Below, piece by piece: positions 1 to 9,657 of a stretch of DNA of 64,000 nucleotides (positions are counted from its first letter, which is position 1; each line of letters opens with the position of its first letter). Source of the stretch: Sphingomonas sp. R647 (lineage in GTDB: Bacteria > Pseudomonadota > Alphaproteobacteria > Sphingomonadales > Sphingomonadaceae); contig NZ_JAIQXT010000001.1 in the NCBI RefSeq assembly GCF_020177055.1, positions 620,001 to 684,000 of the forward strand, given 5' to 3'. The notes under the pieces were generated by a model. That model was not told the origin of the DNA. It did no database searches and saw nothing but the letters and a program-made list of their open reading frames with translations. The position numbers and the translations under genes are program-made.

Positions 1-2696
1 ACCACCCGCTGCGACGCGGCGCTTTGCGAGGTCGTCAGGCTTGCGATCCCGTCGATCGACTCCCCGGTCTGGATCACCGATTCGACGATCTGGGTGAAGG
101 CGTCATTCGCGTTGCGCGACGATTCCGACCCGGCGGCGATGCGCTGCTGGCTTTCGTCGATCAGGCGACTGATGTCGCGCGCCGCGATCGCACTCCGCTC
201 GGCGAGCTTGCGCACCTCCCCAGCGACGATCGAGAAGCCGATCCCGTTTTCACCGGCACGCGCCGCCTCAATCTCGGCATTGAACGCCAGCAGATTGGTC
301 TGGCCGGCCAGTTCACCGATCGTTGCGACGATCTCCGAAATGCCGGACGCCGACTTCTGGATCAGCTGGATCGCCTCGAGCGCATTGCTCAGCGATCCGC
401 TGCCGACCTGAGCACCACCGCGCGTCCGTTCGGCGAGGCGGGTCGCGGTCTGGGTCGCATCGGCGATCGATCGGATCGATGATGCAAGCGTCTCGACTTC
501 GGCGCTCATCGCCGACGAACACCCCGCGATCCGCTGCTCCAGCTCGACCTGCTCGGTGATGTCGGATGCGTATTTGATCACGCGGACCGGGCGTCCGCGC
601 GTGTCGAACACCGGATTGTAGGTCGCGAGGATCCAGATATCGCGATCATATTTGCCGACCCGGTGGAACCGCCCGGCCTGAACCTCCCCGCGATTGAGGC
701 TGAGCCAGAAATCGCGATAATCGACACTGCGGATATGATCGGCCGAACAGAGCGTCGAATGATGCTGGCCGATGATCTCGCGCCCGGAGTATCCGGTGAC
801 GCGCAGGAAGTTTTCGTTCGCGCGCAGGATGTTGCCGTCCAGATCGAACTCCACCACAGCCTGCGACCGATCCATCGCATCGACCTTGGCCTGAAACTCC
901 ATTGCCGCGAGCTTCTGCTGGGTGACGTCGAGCGCGAACTTCACGACCTTGATGGGCTTGCCGTCGAGCCCAAAAATCGGGTTATAGGTCGCCTGAATCC
1001 AGATATCGGTACCGTCCTTGGTGAGGCGTTTGTACTGGCCCGCGTCATATTCGCCGCGCCCAAGCTTCGCCCAGAACGTGCCATAGGCGTCCGACTGTGA
1101 GGTTTCCGGATCACAGAAGATGCGGTGGTGGCGATCCTTGATCTCGTCCAGCGTATAGCCGGTGAGCTTCAGGAAATTATCGTTGGCATTGAGGATCGTG
1201 CCGTCCATCGCGAACTCGATCACGCCCTGGGCGCGATCGATCGCGCGGGCGCGCCCTTCGAACTCGGCGTCGCGGCGCTTCTGCTCGGTGATGTCCTCGG
1301 CGAACTTGACCACCTTGCGCGGCCTGCCATCGAGGTCGAGGATCGGGTTGTAGGTCGCCCGGATCCATACCTCGCGCTCACCGCGGCCCAGCCGCTTGAA
1401 CGTGTCGGTGACATAGTCACCCGCCCGCAATTTGCTCCACAGTTCCGAATATTCCGGCGAGGCGACATAGGCCGGCTCACAGAACATTTTGTGCGACTGG
1501 CCGACGATGTCCTCGCGCGTGTATCCCATGACGCGCAGGAAATTGTCGTTGGCATCGAGCACTTTGCCCGACATATCGAATTCGATGACCGCCGACGCGC
1601 GGTCGATCGCGGCCGACCGGCCCGAGAATTCCAGCGTATCGAGCCGCTGGCTGGTCACATCCATCGCGACCTTGATGATGCGTTCCGGCTCGCCATCCAG
1701 CCCGAGGATCGGGTTGTAGCTGGCCTGGATCCACACATCCGCGCCGCCTTTGCGCAGCCGACGATATTCGCCCTGATCAAACTCGCCGCGGCCCAGCTTC
1801 TTCCAGAACTGGCGATAGGCGGGGCTGGTGGCGAACTCCTTGTCACAGAACATGCTGTGATTCTGCCCGACCACCTCGTCGCGCGTGTAGCCCATCAGGG
1901 CCAGGAAGTTATCGTTGGCGGAGATGACCTTGCCCATCAGGTCGAACTCGATCAGCGCGAATGCGCGATCGATCGCATGGACCTTGCCGCGATCGTTGAG
2001 TTTCTCGCGCTCGTTCGCAGTGACGTCGAGCGCATAGCTGAGCACCGAGATCGGCGCGCCATCGTCGCCAAGCGTGGGTACGAACACCTCACGCAGCCAG
2101 ACCGAACTTCCGTCGTCGCGGCAATGGCGACGCAACACCTCGCGATGCTGTCCCTGCACGATCGACGGCCAGAATGCCGGGTCGCGGTCATCGGCGTTCC
2201 AGAATGCATCGAACGGCTTGCCGACCAGCGCGTCGCGCGACCGGGCGACCAGCGCGAAGAAACGATCATTGCCGTCACGAAGCTGCCCGTCTGGCGAATA
2301 CTGGCTGATCGCCAGTGCGTGATTTAGCGCCGCGAAGCGATGCTGGAGCAGGGATTCGGCGGGGTGCTCGGGCAGGATCGATCCGGTGACGCTGAACCCG
2401 ATCGCCGGTTCGGGAAGGGCGGACAGTAATCCGGCGATACGCAGCGGTGCGCCGTCCGCGCTGGTCAAGGTGGAAGTGACAAAGGCTGCGTCGCGCGCGC
2501 CGCTTGCGACCGCCTCCCACGCCGCCGCGCCGGCGGCCCCGAACAGTTGATCGAAGCTGTCGCGATGCTCCCCCGCCATCAGGCCAACGCCAGCATCCTG
2601 CGCGTCGCAAAGCACCCCCGACGCATCGAAGGTCAAGACCATCTGCAGTTCGGTCGAGGTTCCGAAGTCGCCAGTCTCGGGAAACTGAAACGGCAT
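1..2696 (-). CDS. Cytosolic methyl-accepting chemotaxis protein with five PAS domains (C-terminus beyond window)
   Basis: About 898 residues are visible, running off the left edge. Reading the minus strand from ATG at 2696 gives an N-terminal region, a divergent PAS domain (about residues 125-228) and four closely similar PAS repeats ending near residues 345, 467, 589 and 711, a period of about 122 residues (366 bp). Each repeat has a DxxGxIxxANxNFL-type start and a WIxAxYNPxxxxxGxPxxxxKxxxDxT end. The C-terminal part contains the chemoreceptor hairpin ([18 protein letters not shown] at about residues 800-817, then [12 protein letters not shown]). No transmembrane segment is seen, so it should be a soluble sensor that signals to CheA/CheW. 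Ligand or redox sensing by the PAS array is inference. The end of the signalling domain is outside the window. Confidence 0.93.
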   Translation of the reverse strand, partial: MPFQFPETGDFGTSTELQMVLTFDASGVLCDAQDAGVGLMAGEHRDSFDQLFGAAGAAAWEAVASGARDAAFVTSTLTSADGAPLRIAGLLSALPEPAIGFSVTGSILPEHPAESLLQHRFAALNHALAISQYSPDGQLRDGNDRFFALVARSRDALVGKPFDAFWNADDRDPAFWPSIVQGQHREVLRRHCRDDGSSVWLREVFVPTLGDDGAPISVLSYALDVTANEREKLNDRGKVHAIDRAFALIEFDLMGKVISANDNFLALMGYTRDEVVGQNHSMFCDKEFATSPAYRQFWKKLGRGEFDQGEYRRLRKGGADVWIQASYNPILGLDGEPERIIKVAMDVTSQRLDTLEFSGRSAAIDRASAVIEFDMSGKVLDANDNFLRVMGYTREDIVGQSHKMFCEPAYVASPEYSELWSKLRAGDYVTDTFKRLGRGEREVWIRATYNPILDLDGRPRKVVKFAEDITEQKRRDAEFEGRARAIDRAQGVIEFAMDGTILNANDNFLKLTGYTLDEIKDRHHRIFCDPETSQSDAYGTFWAKLGRGEYDAGQYKRLTKDGTDIWIQATYNPIFGLDGKPIKVVKFALDVTQQKLAAMEFQAKVDAMDRSQAVVEFDLDGNILRANENFLRVTGYSGREIIGQHHSTLCSADHIRSVDYRDFWLSLNRGEVQAGRFHRVGKYDRDIWILATYNPVFDTRGRPVRVIKYASDITEQVELEQRIAGCSSAMSAEVETLASSIRSIADATQTATRLAERTRGGAQVGSGSLSNALEAIQLIQKSASGISEIVATIGELAGQTNLLAFNAEIEAARAGENGIGFSIVAGEVRKLAERSAIAARDISRLIDESQQRIAAGSESSRNANDAFTQIVESVIQTGESIDGIASLTTSQSAASQRV

Positions 2697-2817
2697 ATTC
2701 AAGGCGCTTTCCCCTCTCGTTTCATCCCCTTGTAGGCAGCGAGCAGCCCGGGAGGTCGCCGGGCGGAGGGAAAATATGGAGCCCACCGTCGCTCAAAAAG
2801 CCCGGCTTTCGGTTCTG

Positions 2818-3780
2818 CTAGTCGGCGACGATCCGGGGAATGCTGGCGATCGGTTCGACGGTGATGTTCCGGAACCACGTCTCGGCGCCTTCCGACTGAA
2901 GCTGGATCCGGCCATGCGTCAGCGGTCGGCGCGAATTGTCCGGCGCTATGGTCGCCATATCCCGTACCTGCGCCACCGGCACCCCGTTCACGACATGCAC
3001 TGCGCGGTCGCCAACCACGTACAGGTCAAGCGTGTTCCACTGTCCGATTGGCAGTTCCACATCCCGCGCCGTCTCGACGTTCCAGGTCGGGGTGCCGTTG
3101 ACGATGTCGACCTCTTGCCCTCCGACCTGGAAGCGCAGGTGCGGCGCGATCAGGCTTGCATCATGGGCGACCGTAGTGCGACCACGCACATCCTTGCCGA
3201 CGGCGACCAGCATGCCCGTCGAGCCGCGCATGATCTCGAACTCCATCGAGGGCGACCAGGTGCCGAACACCGTGCCCGGTTCTCCATGCGTATGGTAGAG
3301 CAGCCCGTTGTTCTGCGGCAGTGATTCACGGGGTGCGTAGGTCTTTTCGCCCCATTTGAACTCCAGGCGCAGATGATAGTCGCGCAGGTCTTCGCGATGG
3401 ACCAGGCTGCCCCAGGTTTCGCCCTTGATCCAGATTGCCGGCGCGCCGTCGATCATGCGCACTGCGAAATCGCCGCTCCTGTCGCGGCTGGTGCCAATCG
3501 GCGACAGGCCGGGATCGTCGCGATAGGTGACCGCCGGATCGGGGTAGCCAAGCCAGCTGTCCCAGTCGCTGAGATCGCGGCCGTTGAACAGGCTCCGCGC
3601 CGGGCCGGTCGGGGTTGGCACATCGACAAGTCGCAATTGCTGCGGCGTGGCGGCGCGGCCGGCGCTCAACGCACGGGCCCGATCCAGCGACGGCGCGTCA
3701 GGTGCGCTTGCGGGCGCTGGGGTCTGGACGTACGCACCGCAGAGCAGGGCAAGGGTCACGATAGTCGTTTTCGGTCCCAC
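2818..3780 (-). CDS. Secreted DUF1080 (3-keto-disaccharide hydrolase-like) protein, copy 1
   Basis: 320 aa from a GTG start with GAGGGG about ten bases upstream. The N-terminus is a Sec-type signal (MGPKTTIVTLALLCGAYVQT), so the protein is probably periplasmic. The body has DUF1080 features: LFNGRDLSDWDSW, then a beta-rich jelly-roll containing LRLEFKWG, NNGLLYHT and an ending with IQLQSEGAETWFRNITV. The family is linked to hydrolysis of 3-keto-glycosides. It lies 59 bp downstream of the Gfo/Idh gene on the same strand, so the two are probably co-transcribed. It is a distant paralogue of the DUF1080 protein at 8818-9657 in the opposite arm of the cluster. The family assignment is firm; the substrate is not known. 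Confidence 0.9.
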   Translation of the reverse strand: MGPKTTIVTLALLCGAYVQTPAPASAPDAPSLDRARALSAGRAATPQQLRLVDVPTPTGPARSLFNGRDLSDWDSWLGYPDPAVTYRDDPGLSPIGTSRDRSGDFAVRMIDGAPAIWIKGETWGSLVHREDLRDYHLRLEFKWGEKTYAPRESLPQNNGLLYHTHGEPGTVFGTWSPSMEFEIMRGSTGMLVAVGKDVRGRTTVAHDASLIAPHLRFQVGGQEVDIVNGTPTWNVETARDVELPIGQWNTLDLYVVGDRAVHVVNGVPVAQVRDMATIAPDNSRRPLTHGRIQLQSEGAETWFRNITVEPIASIPRIVAD

Positions 3781-3839
3781 GATTACTTTCCCCTCATTCG
3801 CCAGGCATCATCCGGATGTTCGCATCGACGCTGCGTCGT

Positions 3840-5012
3840 TCACGTCCGCACAAGACGCGTCCATTTCTCTGGGCCAGCGCTGTTTTCGATCATGGCCTCG
3901 ACAAAGGCCATGGTGCGAAGGCCATCGCTGACGCCCGGGAACCAGTTCGCAGCTCCGCGCATCGCAGCCGCGGTGGCATCGCCACGGACCGCCCGCCCGA
4001 AACTGCGATAAAGGTTGGCGAACGCCTCGACATAGCCCTCCGGATGCCCCGCCGGCGTCCGCAGCATTGCGATGGTCGACGGGGCAAGGCCGGCTCCGCC
4101 CGCGCGGACGATTTCGGCCGGGCGGTCGAGCCAGCGCAGGGTGAGCGTGTTGGGCTCCATCTGCGACCAGTCCAGCCCGCCCTTTTCGCCATGGATGCGC
4201 AGGCGTAGCCCGTTTTCGTCGCCCGCCGCGATCTGGCTCGCCTTCAACACGCCGCGCGCGCCGCCTTCCAGCCGCAGCAGCGCCGCGACGTCATCGTCGA
4301 GGCGGCGACCGGGGACATGCGTGGTCAGATCGGCGCTGAGTTGCTCGACGGCGAGACCCGAGACGTGCTCGGCCAAATGGAAGGCGTGGGTGCCGATGTC
4401 GCCCAGGCAACCGCCAAGGCCTGCGCGCGCCGGATCGGTGCGCCACTCCGCCTGCTTGTTGCCGTCGCGGTCCAGCGGCGCGCTCAGCCAGCCTTGCGAA
4501 TATTCGACCTGCACCAGCCGGATCGCGCCGAAATCGCCCCGCGCCACCCGCACCCGTGCCTCCTCGACCAGCGGATAGCCGCTATAGGTGAAGGTCAGGC
4601 CATAGAGCCTGCCGCTGCGCTCCACCGCCGCCGCGATCGCGCGCGATTCGGCGAGGTCCAGCGCCATCGGCTTGTCGGAGATCACGTGGAAACCGGCGTC
4701 GAGCGCGGCGATCGCTGCCGGGGCGTGGAGATGGTTGGGCGTGACGATCGACACCACCTCCATCCGCTCGCCCTCCGGCAGCGCGTTTTCACCCGCGAGC
4801 ATGGCTTCAAGCGTGGGATAGGTGCGTGCCGGATCGAGGCCCAACGCCGCGCCGCTGCGCTGCCCGCGCTCGGCATCGCTGCTCAACGCGCCGCACACCA
4901 CCGCATAGTCGCCGTCGAGCGCCGCCGCCATGCGATGCACCCCGCCGATGAACGCGCCTTCGCCGCCGCCGACCATGCCGTAGCGTATCCGTTGGTGCGC
5001 GCGCATCTCCAT
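3840..5012 (-). CDS. Gfo/Idh/MocA-family NAD(P)-dependent oxidoreductase
   Basis: 390 aa. The N-terminal Rossmann fold starts at GMVGGGEGAFIGGVHR, and the family lysine motif is present as SDKPMAL (usual EKP). The C-terminal part is the alpha/beta substrate domain with GGCLGDIGTHAFHLAEH, which carries the DxxxHxxH-like residues near the active site. No signal peptide is visible, so it is cytosolic. It is the first gene of the minus-strand arm and diverges from the cytochrome c gene across about 120 bp. Gfo/Idh enzymes oxidise or reduce sugars and inositols. With DUF1080 and TIM-barrel neighbours it probably reduces or oxidises a 3-keto sugar, but that is inferred from context. Confidence 0.92.
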   Translation of the reverse strand: MEMRAHQRIRYGMVGGGEGAFIGGVHRMAAALDGDYAVVCGALSSDAERGQRSGAALGLDPARTYPTLEAMLAGENALPEGERMEVVSIVTPNHLHAPAAIAALDAGFHVISDKPMALDLAESRAIAAAVERSGRLYGLTFTYSGYPLVEEARVRVARGDFGAIRLVQVEYSQGWLSAPLDRDGNKQAEWRTDPARAGLGGCLGDIGTHAFHLAEHVSGLAVEQLSADLTTHVPGRRLDDDVAALLRLEGGARGVLKASQIAAGDENGLRLRIHGEKGGLDWSQMEPNTLTLRWLDRPAEIVRAGGAGLAPSTIAMLRTPAGHPEGYVEAFANLYRSFGRAVRGDATAAAMRGAANWFPGVSDGLRTMAFVEAMIENSAGPEKWTRLVRT

Positions 5013-5087
5013 TGCCCCTCTCCTAATCTGTAAATCCGCTGGGTCCCGACAGGCAGGCTTGCGCTGCGCGCCGGCATCCGCTTAGAT

Positions 5088-5105
5088 GCTGTCAACGATG
5101 TCAGC
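5088..5105. promoter_or_regulatory. Imperfect LacI-type palindrome between the two arms of the sugar cluster
   Basis: GCTGTCAACGATGTCAGC matches its own reverse complement at 14 of 18 positions and has the central CG typical of LacI-family operators. It lies in the 5013-5133 divergent region, 28 bp before the cytochrome c start. No regulator gene is encoded in the cluster itself. Confidence 0.4.
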
Positions 5106-5133
5106 CTGAAGGTTGGCACAATCGGAGGGGTTA

Positions 5134-5526
5134 GTGAAAGCTCTCATCGCACTGCCCTTCGCGGCAGCACTTCTCGGCGTGGTAGCGCTAACGGCGCCAG
5201 CGCCCGGCGTCGGGGCAAGCCCCATGCAGAATCAGGGCGCCCAAGCCTTCGCCGCGTGTCGCGCCTGCCATACGCTTACCCCAGGCGGGAAAAGCGTGAT
5301 GGGGCCCAATCTCAACAAGCTGTTCGGTCGGAAGGCCGGATCGGCGCCGGGGTTCAACTATAGCCCCGCGCTCAAGGCGTCCGGCATCGTGTGGGACGCG
5401 AAGACGCTCGACCAGTATCTCGCCGCGCCCACCACGAGAGTGCCCGGCACGCGCATGGTGATGAAGGTGGGGGATCCGGCGCGCCGCGCCGCGCTGATCG
5501 CGTATCTCAAGGCCGAAACGAAATAG
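5134..5526 (+). CDS. Exported small c-type cytochrome
   Basis: 130 aa from GTG at 5134, chosen because CGGAGGGG sits directly upstream; a TTG at 5113 would add seven residues before the signal. The signal peptide is followed by a single heme site CRACH, a MGPNL segment, and a Met ligand candidate in GTRMVMKV. It belongs to the cytochrome c2/class I group (CycA-like) and acts in the periplasm. It is the first gene of the plus-strand arm of a cluster that also encodes a GMC flavoprotein and its small subunit. It is therefore a good candidate for their electron acceptor. That pairing is inference from context. Confidence 0.92.
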   Translation: MKALIALPFAAALLGVVALTAPAPGVGASPMQNQGAQAFAACRACHTLTPGGKSVMGPNLNKLFGRKAGSAPGFNYSPALKASGIVWDAKTLDQYLAAPTTRVPGTRMVMKVGDPARRAALIAYLKAETK

Positions 5527-5548
5527 ATCCAGTCTGCGGAGGGGTGTC

Positions 5549-6592
5549 ATGAAGGGTCCGGCGGTTTTCCTCGCACAGTTCATGGGCGATGCTGCGCCGT
5601 TCGACACGCTGCCCTCCGCCGCGCGGTGGATGGCGGAGGCCGGCTATGTCGGGGTGCAGATACCGACCTGGGACAGCCGCTGCATCGATCTGGCGCTGGC
5701 CGCCGAGAGCCAGGATTATTGCGACGAACTGGCGGGCACGTGTCGCGAGGCGGGGGTCGAGATCACCGAGCTTTCGACGCATCTCCAGGGCCAGCTGGTT
5801 GCGGTGCACCCGGCCTATGACGTGGCGTTCGATGCGTTTGCGCCCGATGCGCTGAAGGGTAGGCCGTCCGCGCGTCAGGCGTGGGCGGTCGAGCAGCTTC
5901 ACCTCGCCGCCAAGGCAAGCCGGCGGCTGGGCCTGAACGCGCACGCGACCTTTTCCGGTGCGCTCGCCTGGCCCTATCTCTATCCGTGGCCGCAGCGGCC
6001 GGCTGGGCTGGTCGAGGAAGCCTTTGGCGAGCTGGCGAAGCGGTGGCGGCCGATCCTCGATGCATTCGACGAACAGGGCGTCGATGTCGCCTACGAAATC
6101 CATCCCGGCGAAGACTTGCACGACGGTGTGACCTTCGAGCGATTCCTGGCCGGCGTGGACAACCATCCGCGCGCGAACATTCTCTACGATCCCAGCCATT
6201 ATGTGCTGCAGGCGCTCGATTATCTGAGCTTCATCGACATCTATCACGAGCGGATCCGGATGTTCCACGTCAAGGACGCCGAGCTCAATCCGAACGGGCG
6301 CTCGGGCGTTTATGGTGGGTTCCAGGACTGGGTGGATCGCCCCGGCCGCTTCCGTTCGCTGGGCGACGGGCAGGTCGATTTTGGCGGAATCTTCTCGAAG
6401 CTCACCCAGTACGGATATGCCGGCTGGGCAGTGCTCGAATGGGAATGCTGCCTCAAACATCCGGAGGACGGCGCGCGCGAAGGCGCACCGTTCATCGCTG
6501 CGCACATGATCCGCAAGGCCGACAAGGCATTCGACGATTTCGCCGGGGGCAGCGATCCGGGCCTCAACCGCGCGATGCTCGGGCTGACATAA
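5549..6592 (+). CDS. Sugar phosphate isomerase/epimerase-family TIM-barrel protein (cytosolic)
   Basis: 347 aa, no signal peptide. It shows the xylose-isomerase-like TIM-barrel pattern: WMAEAGYVGVQIPTWD near the N-terminus, VAYEIHPGED in mid-protein, NILYDPSHYVLQ, and MFHVKDAELN then WAVLEWEC. The Glu, Asp, His and Glu residues in these segments are the expected metal ligands. It starts 22 bp after the cytochrome gene. Members act as epimerases, isomerases or dehydratases. Here the likely substrate is the intracellular keto-sugar of the cluster, but the exact reaction cannot be read from the sequence. Confidence 0.9.
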   Translation: MKGPAVFLAQFMGDAAPFDTLPSAARWMAEAGYVGVQIPTWDSRCIDLALAAESQDYCDELAGTCREAGVEITELSTHLQGQLVAVHPAYDVAFDAFAPDALKGRPSARQAWAVEQLHLAAKASRRLGLNAHATFSGALAWPYLYPWPQRPAGLVEEAFGELAKRWRPILDAFDEQGVDVAYEIHPGEDLHDGVTFERFLAGVDNHPRANILYDPSHYVLQALDYLSFIDIYHERIRMFHVKDAELNPNGRSGVYGGFQDWVDRPGRFRSLGDGQVDFGGIFSKLTQYGYAGWAVLEWECCLKHPEDGAREGAPFIAAHMIRKADKAFDDFAGGSDPGLNRAMLGLT

Positions 6593-6614
6593 CTACAAAA
6601 AGGGGGGAGCGGCG

Positions 6615-7916
6615 ATGGCCGAGACATTCAACAAGGGGCGGCTGTTCTGGCTGGGCATCCTCGCGCTGTTCACCGCAGCCGCGGGGCTGGCCATTCGCGG
6701 GGCGATCGCGAGCGGGCTCAAGAGCGAGTGGATCGATCCGATCGCGCCGTTGCAGGCGGGCGAATTGCTCGCCGCCGCGCTGGGCGCCGCGTTCCTCAGC
6801 TTCGCGATCACGCTATTCGTGGCCAGCGCGTTTCTCGACCAGATCGGCATGAAGCGGTGTCTGGTCGCGGCGGGTCTTTGCTTCTTCGCTGGCCCGCTGC
6901 TGATCGTCAGTGCAGGCCATCTCGCGACCGGCATGAGCGTGTACACGATCGTCTGGGTCGGGATGCTGCTGAGCGGGATCGGCTGGGGCCTGACCGAAGC
7001 GGCGATCAACCCGCTGACGACGCAGCTGTATCCCGATGACGCCACCCACCGGCTCAACGTGCTCCACGCCTGGTTTCCGGGCGGCATCATCATCGGCGGC
7101 CTCGCTGGCTTCTTCCTCTCGGCAACCCTGCCGTGGCAGGGGATCATGGCGCTGGTGATGATCCCGGCGGCCGCGACGATCGTGGTTGCGGCGACCACCC
7201 AGTTCCCGCCACCGCTGCGCAGCGAAACCGGCGTGAGCTTTGGCCAGATGATCGGCGAGGTGTTTCGCCGCCCGAGCTTCTTCATCTGGTTCGGCGCGAT
7301 GTTCCTGACCGCCGCGTCCGAACTGGCGCCCGGACAGTGGATCGATGTGGCCCTGTCCAACCGCGTCGGCATGCGCGGCATCCTGCTGCTGGTGTACGTC
7401 AATGCGCTGATGTTCGTGTTCCGCCACTTCGCAGGGCGGCTGGCGAACACGATCTCGAACCCCGGCCTGCTATGGGTGTCGAGCCTGCTCGCAGGGATCG
7501 GACTGTTCATGCTGTCGCAGGCGCAGTCGCCGGTCACCGCGATCCTCGCCGCGACGGTGTGGGGGCTGGGCGTGTGCGTGATGTGGCCGACGATGCTCGC
7601 CTCGGTCGCCGAACGCTATCCGCGCGGCGGGGCGTGGGCGATGGGGCTGGTCGGATCGGCGGGCGCGCTCGCCAGTTTCTTCGTGCTGCCGCGGCTCGGG
7701 GCGATGTTCGATCAGGCGAAGATCGAGTTCGCCGGCGGGCCGGAGGCGTTCGCCGCGCTGACCGGTGCGGCCAAGCTGGCGGTGGAGGATGCGGCGGCGT
7801 CGGTGTCGTTCCAGAAACTGGCGATCATGCCGGTGATCCTGCTGGTGGTGTTCGGATTCATCTGGATGCGCGAGCGGGGCAAGTCGCGCGCGGCGCTGGC
7901 GGGTGAGGCGGCGTGA
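6615..7916 (+). CDS. MFS transporter of the sugar-oxidation cluster
   Basis: 433 aa with about twelve hydrophobic segments and no signal cleavage site. It starts at ATG 6615 after GGGGGGAG and overlaps the next gene by 4 bp (ATGA-like GTGA junction at 7913-7916). The position between two TIM-barrel genes indicates that it imports a sugar or an oxidised sugar made by the periplasmic enzymes. Sugar-type MFS families are the closest guess from the fold pattern (PLTTQLYPDDATHRLNVLHAWFPGG resembles FGHS-type sequences). The substrate is not determined. Confidence 0.9.
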   Translation: MAETFNKGRLFWLGILALFTAAAGLAIRGAIASGLKSEWIDPIAPLQAGELLAAALGAAFLSFAITLFVASAFLDQIGMKRCLVAAGLCFFAGPLLIVSAGHLATGMSVYTIVWVGMLLSGIGWGLTEAAINPLTTQLYPDDATHRLNVLHAWFPGGIIIGGLAGFFLSATLPWQGIMALVMIPAAATIVVAATTQFPPPLRSETGVSFGQMIGEVFRRPSFFIWFGAMFLTAASELAPGQWIDVALSNRVGMRGILLLVYVNALMFVFRHFAGRLANTISNPGLLWVSSLLAGIGLFMLSQAQSPVTAILAATVWGLGVCVMWPTMLASVAERYPRGGAWAMGLVGSAGALASFFVLPRLGAMFDQAKIEFAGGPEAFAALTGAAKLAVEDAAASVSFQKLAIMPVILLVVFGFIWMRERGKSRAALAGEAA

Positions 7917-8821
7917 AGATCACGCGGCGCTCCGTTCTGGCGACCGGCGCTGCTGCTGCGGGAGCGGTGGCGATGGCGCCCGTCGTGGCCAGATCGAACG
8001 CGCCGCGCTTTTCGCTCGGCTTCGCGCCGCATGAAGGCTCATTCAAGAGCCGGGGCAGCCGGCTGGAGCAGATCGCCTATGCCGCCGATCAGGGCTTTAC
8101 CGCGTGGGAGGATAATGAGGCCGCGGGTCGGCCGGTCGAAGAACAGGTCGCGATGGCCCGGGCGCTGCAGCAGCGCGGCATGACGATGGGTGTGTTCGTC
8201 GCCTCGATGCCCAAATGGGCGCAGTCGCGACCGGTGCTCGGCGCCAATGACGATGGCGACCGCACCGCGTTTCTCGCCGATATCCGCGCGTCGATCGCCG
8301 TCGCCAAGCGCCTCAACGCAAAGTGGATGACAGTGGTCCCGGGCTTTCTCGACCCCAGGGTGCCGCTCGACATCCAGACCGGCCGGGTGATCGACACGAT
8401 GCGGCGCGCCGCCGACATCGTCGCGCCGCACGGGCTGGTGATGGTGATGGAGCCGCTCAACACGATCGTCGATCATCCGGGCGTGTTTTTGCAGACGGTG
8501 CCGCAGGCCTATGCCGTCGCGCGGGGCGTAGACAGCCCGGCGGTGAAGCTGCTCGCCGACCTGTATCACGAGCAGATCCAGGCCGGGCATCTGATCCGCA
8601 CGATGGACAGTTGCTGGAGTGAGATCGCCTATCTCCAGTTCGGCGACAATCCGGGCCGCAAGGAGCCGGGCACCGGCGAGATCAACTATCGCAATGTCGT
8701 ACGGTGGCTGCGCGCAAAGCAGTTCGCCGGCGTGATCGGCATGGAACACGGCAATTCGATCGAGGGTCGCGCGGGCGAGGAGCGCCTGCTCGCCGCCTAT
8801 CGCGCGATCGACGCGGCATGA
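7913..8821 (+). CDS. Tat-exported hydroxypyruvate-isomerase-like TIM-barrel protein
   Basis: 302 aa. The N-terminus MKITRRSVLATGAAAAGAVAMA is a twin-arginine signal, so the folded enzyme is exported. The remainder is a TIM barrel of the AP-endonuclease-2 / hydroxypyruvate isomerase type: VMVMEPLNT and KLLADLYHEQIQAG carry the metal-binding Glu, Asp and His, and GVIGMEHG carries the last Glu. GTG start at 7913 overlaps the MFS stop. Export is unusual for an isomerase family that is normally cytosolic. It fits a pathway in which 3-keto-sugars are processed in the periplasm. Confidence 0.9.
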   Translation: MKITRRSVLATGAAAAGAVAMAPVVARSNAPRFSLGFAPHEGSFKSRGSRLEQIAYAADQGFTAWEDNEAAGRPVEEQVAMARALQQRGMTMGVFVASMPKWAQSRPVLGANDDGDRTAFLADIRASIAVAKRLNAKWMTVVPGFLDPRVPLDIQTGRVIDTMRRAADIVAPHGLVMVMEPLNTIVDHPGVFLQTVPQAYAVARGVDSPAVKLLADLYHEQIQAGHLIRTMDSCWSEIAYLQFGDNPGRKEPGTGEINYRNVVRWLRAKQFAGVIGMEHGNSIEGRAGEERLLAAYRAIDAA

Positions 8822-9657
8822 AGGGGAAGCGCGTGAAACTCACTCTGCCCATTGCGGCGCTGGCACTGGCAGCGGCGAGCGGTTCGGCCCCGGCGCAAGA
8901 GAAGCCCGGCTTCCGCGATACTCCCGTGATTCCCAGCACCAGCTGGAAGGTGCATGATGCGGATCGTCCGCATCCCACTATCGTGACGCCTGCCGCGCAG
9001 CCGGGCGGCGCGCCGTCGGATGCGGTCGTCTTGTTCAGCGGCAGCGACCTCAACGCTTGGCAGCCGCAGCACACGCCGTGGACGCTGGCCGATGGTGCGG
9101 TCACGTCGCGCCCGCGCGCGGGCGGCGGGGGCGAGAATGCGCTGGTCAGCAAGCAGAGCTTCGGCGACGTCCAGCTTCACCTTGAATTCCGCTCGCCCAA
9201 CCCGCCCGAGAAAAGCTCGCAGGACCGCGGCAATAGCGGCATCTGGTTCATGCAGCGCTACGAGATCCAGATCCTCGATGGCTATAACAACCCGACCTAT
9301 GCCGATGGCACGGTCGGCGCGATTTACGGGGCGAAGCCGCCGCTGGTGAACCCGTCGCGCCCCCCCGGCGAATGGCAGAGCTACGACATCGTCTTTGAAC
9401 GCCCGCGCTTTGCCGCCGACGGCAAGCTGCTGCGCCCGGCCTATATCACTGCGTTTCTCAACGGCGTGCTGGTGCAGAACCGTCAGCCCTGGCTCGGCAC
9501 CACCGTATGGCGGCAGGTGGCGAAGTATCAGGCGCATGGCGATGCCGCGCCGATCCAGCTTCAGGATCACAATTCGCCGGTGTCGTTCCGCAACATCTGG
9601 GTGCGCCCGCTCCCCGAAGCGGCCGCGAGCCACGACCATCAGGGTGAGGTAAAATGA
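8818..9657 (+). CDS. Secreted DUF1080 (3-keto-disaccharide hydrolase-like) protein, copy 2
   Basis: 279 aa from ATG 8818, which overlaps the previous stop as ATGA; GTG 8833 is an alternative. A Sec signal ends near APAQ. DUF1080 landmarks are VLFSGSDLNAW, LHLEFRSPNPP, DRGNSGIWFMQRYEIQILD and a C-terminal IQLQDHNSPVSFRNIWVRPL. Those residues match the family better than copy 1 does. It is translationally coupled to the TIM-barrel gene before it and to the small-subunit gene after it (4-bp overlap). Its likely job is cleavage of a 3-keto-glycoside in the periplasm, by family knowledge. Confidence 0.93.
   Translation: MKGKRVKLTLPIAALALAAASGSAPAQEKPGFRDTPVIPSTSWKVHDADRPHPTIVTPAAQPGGAPSDAVVLFSGSDLNAWQPQHTPWTLADGAVTSRPRAGGGGENALVSKQSFGDVQLHLEFRSPNPPEKSSQDRGNSGIWFMQRYEIQILDGYNNPTYADGTVGAIYGAKPPLVNPSRPPGEWQSYDIVFERPRFAADGKLLRPAYITAFLNGVLVQNRQPWLGTTVWRQVAKYQAHGDAAPIQLQDHNSPVSFRNIWVRPLPEAAASHDHQGEVK

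Noticed and set aside
1125..2327. 400-aa open frame on the plus strand across the chemoreceptor
   Set aside because: The minus-strand frame encodes clear PAS repeats and an MCP domain; this is an antisense frame of GC-rich code.
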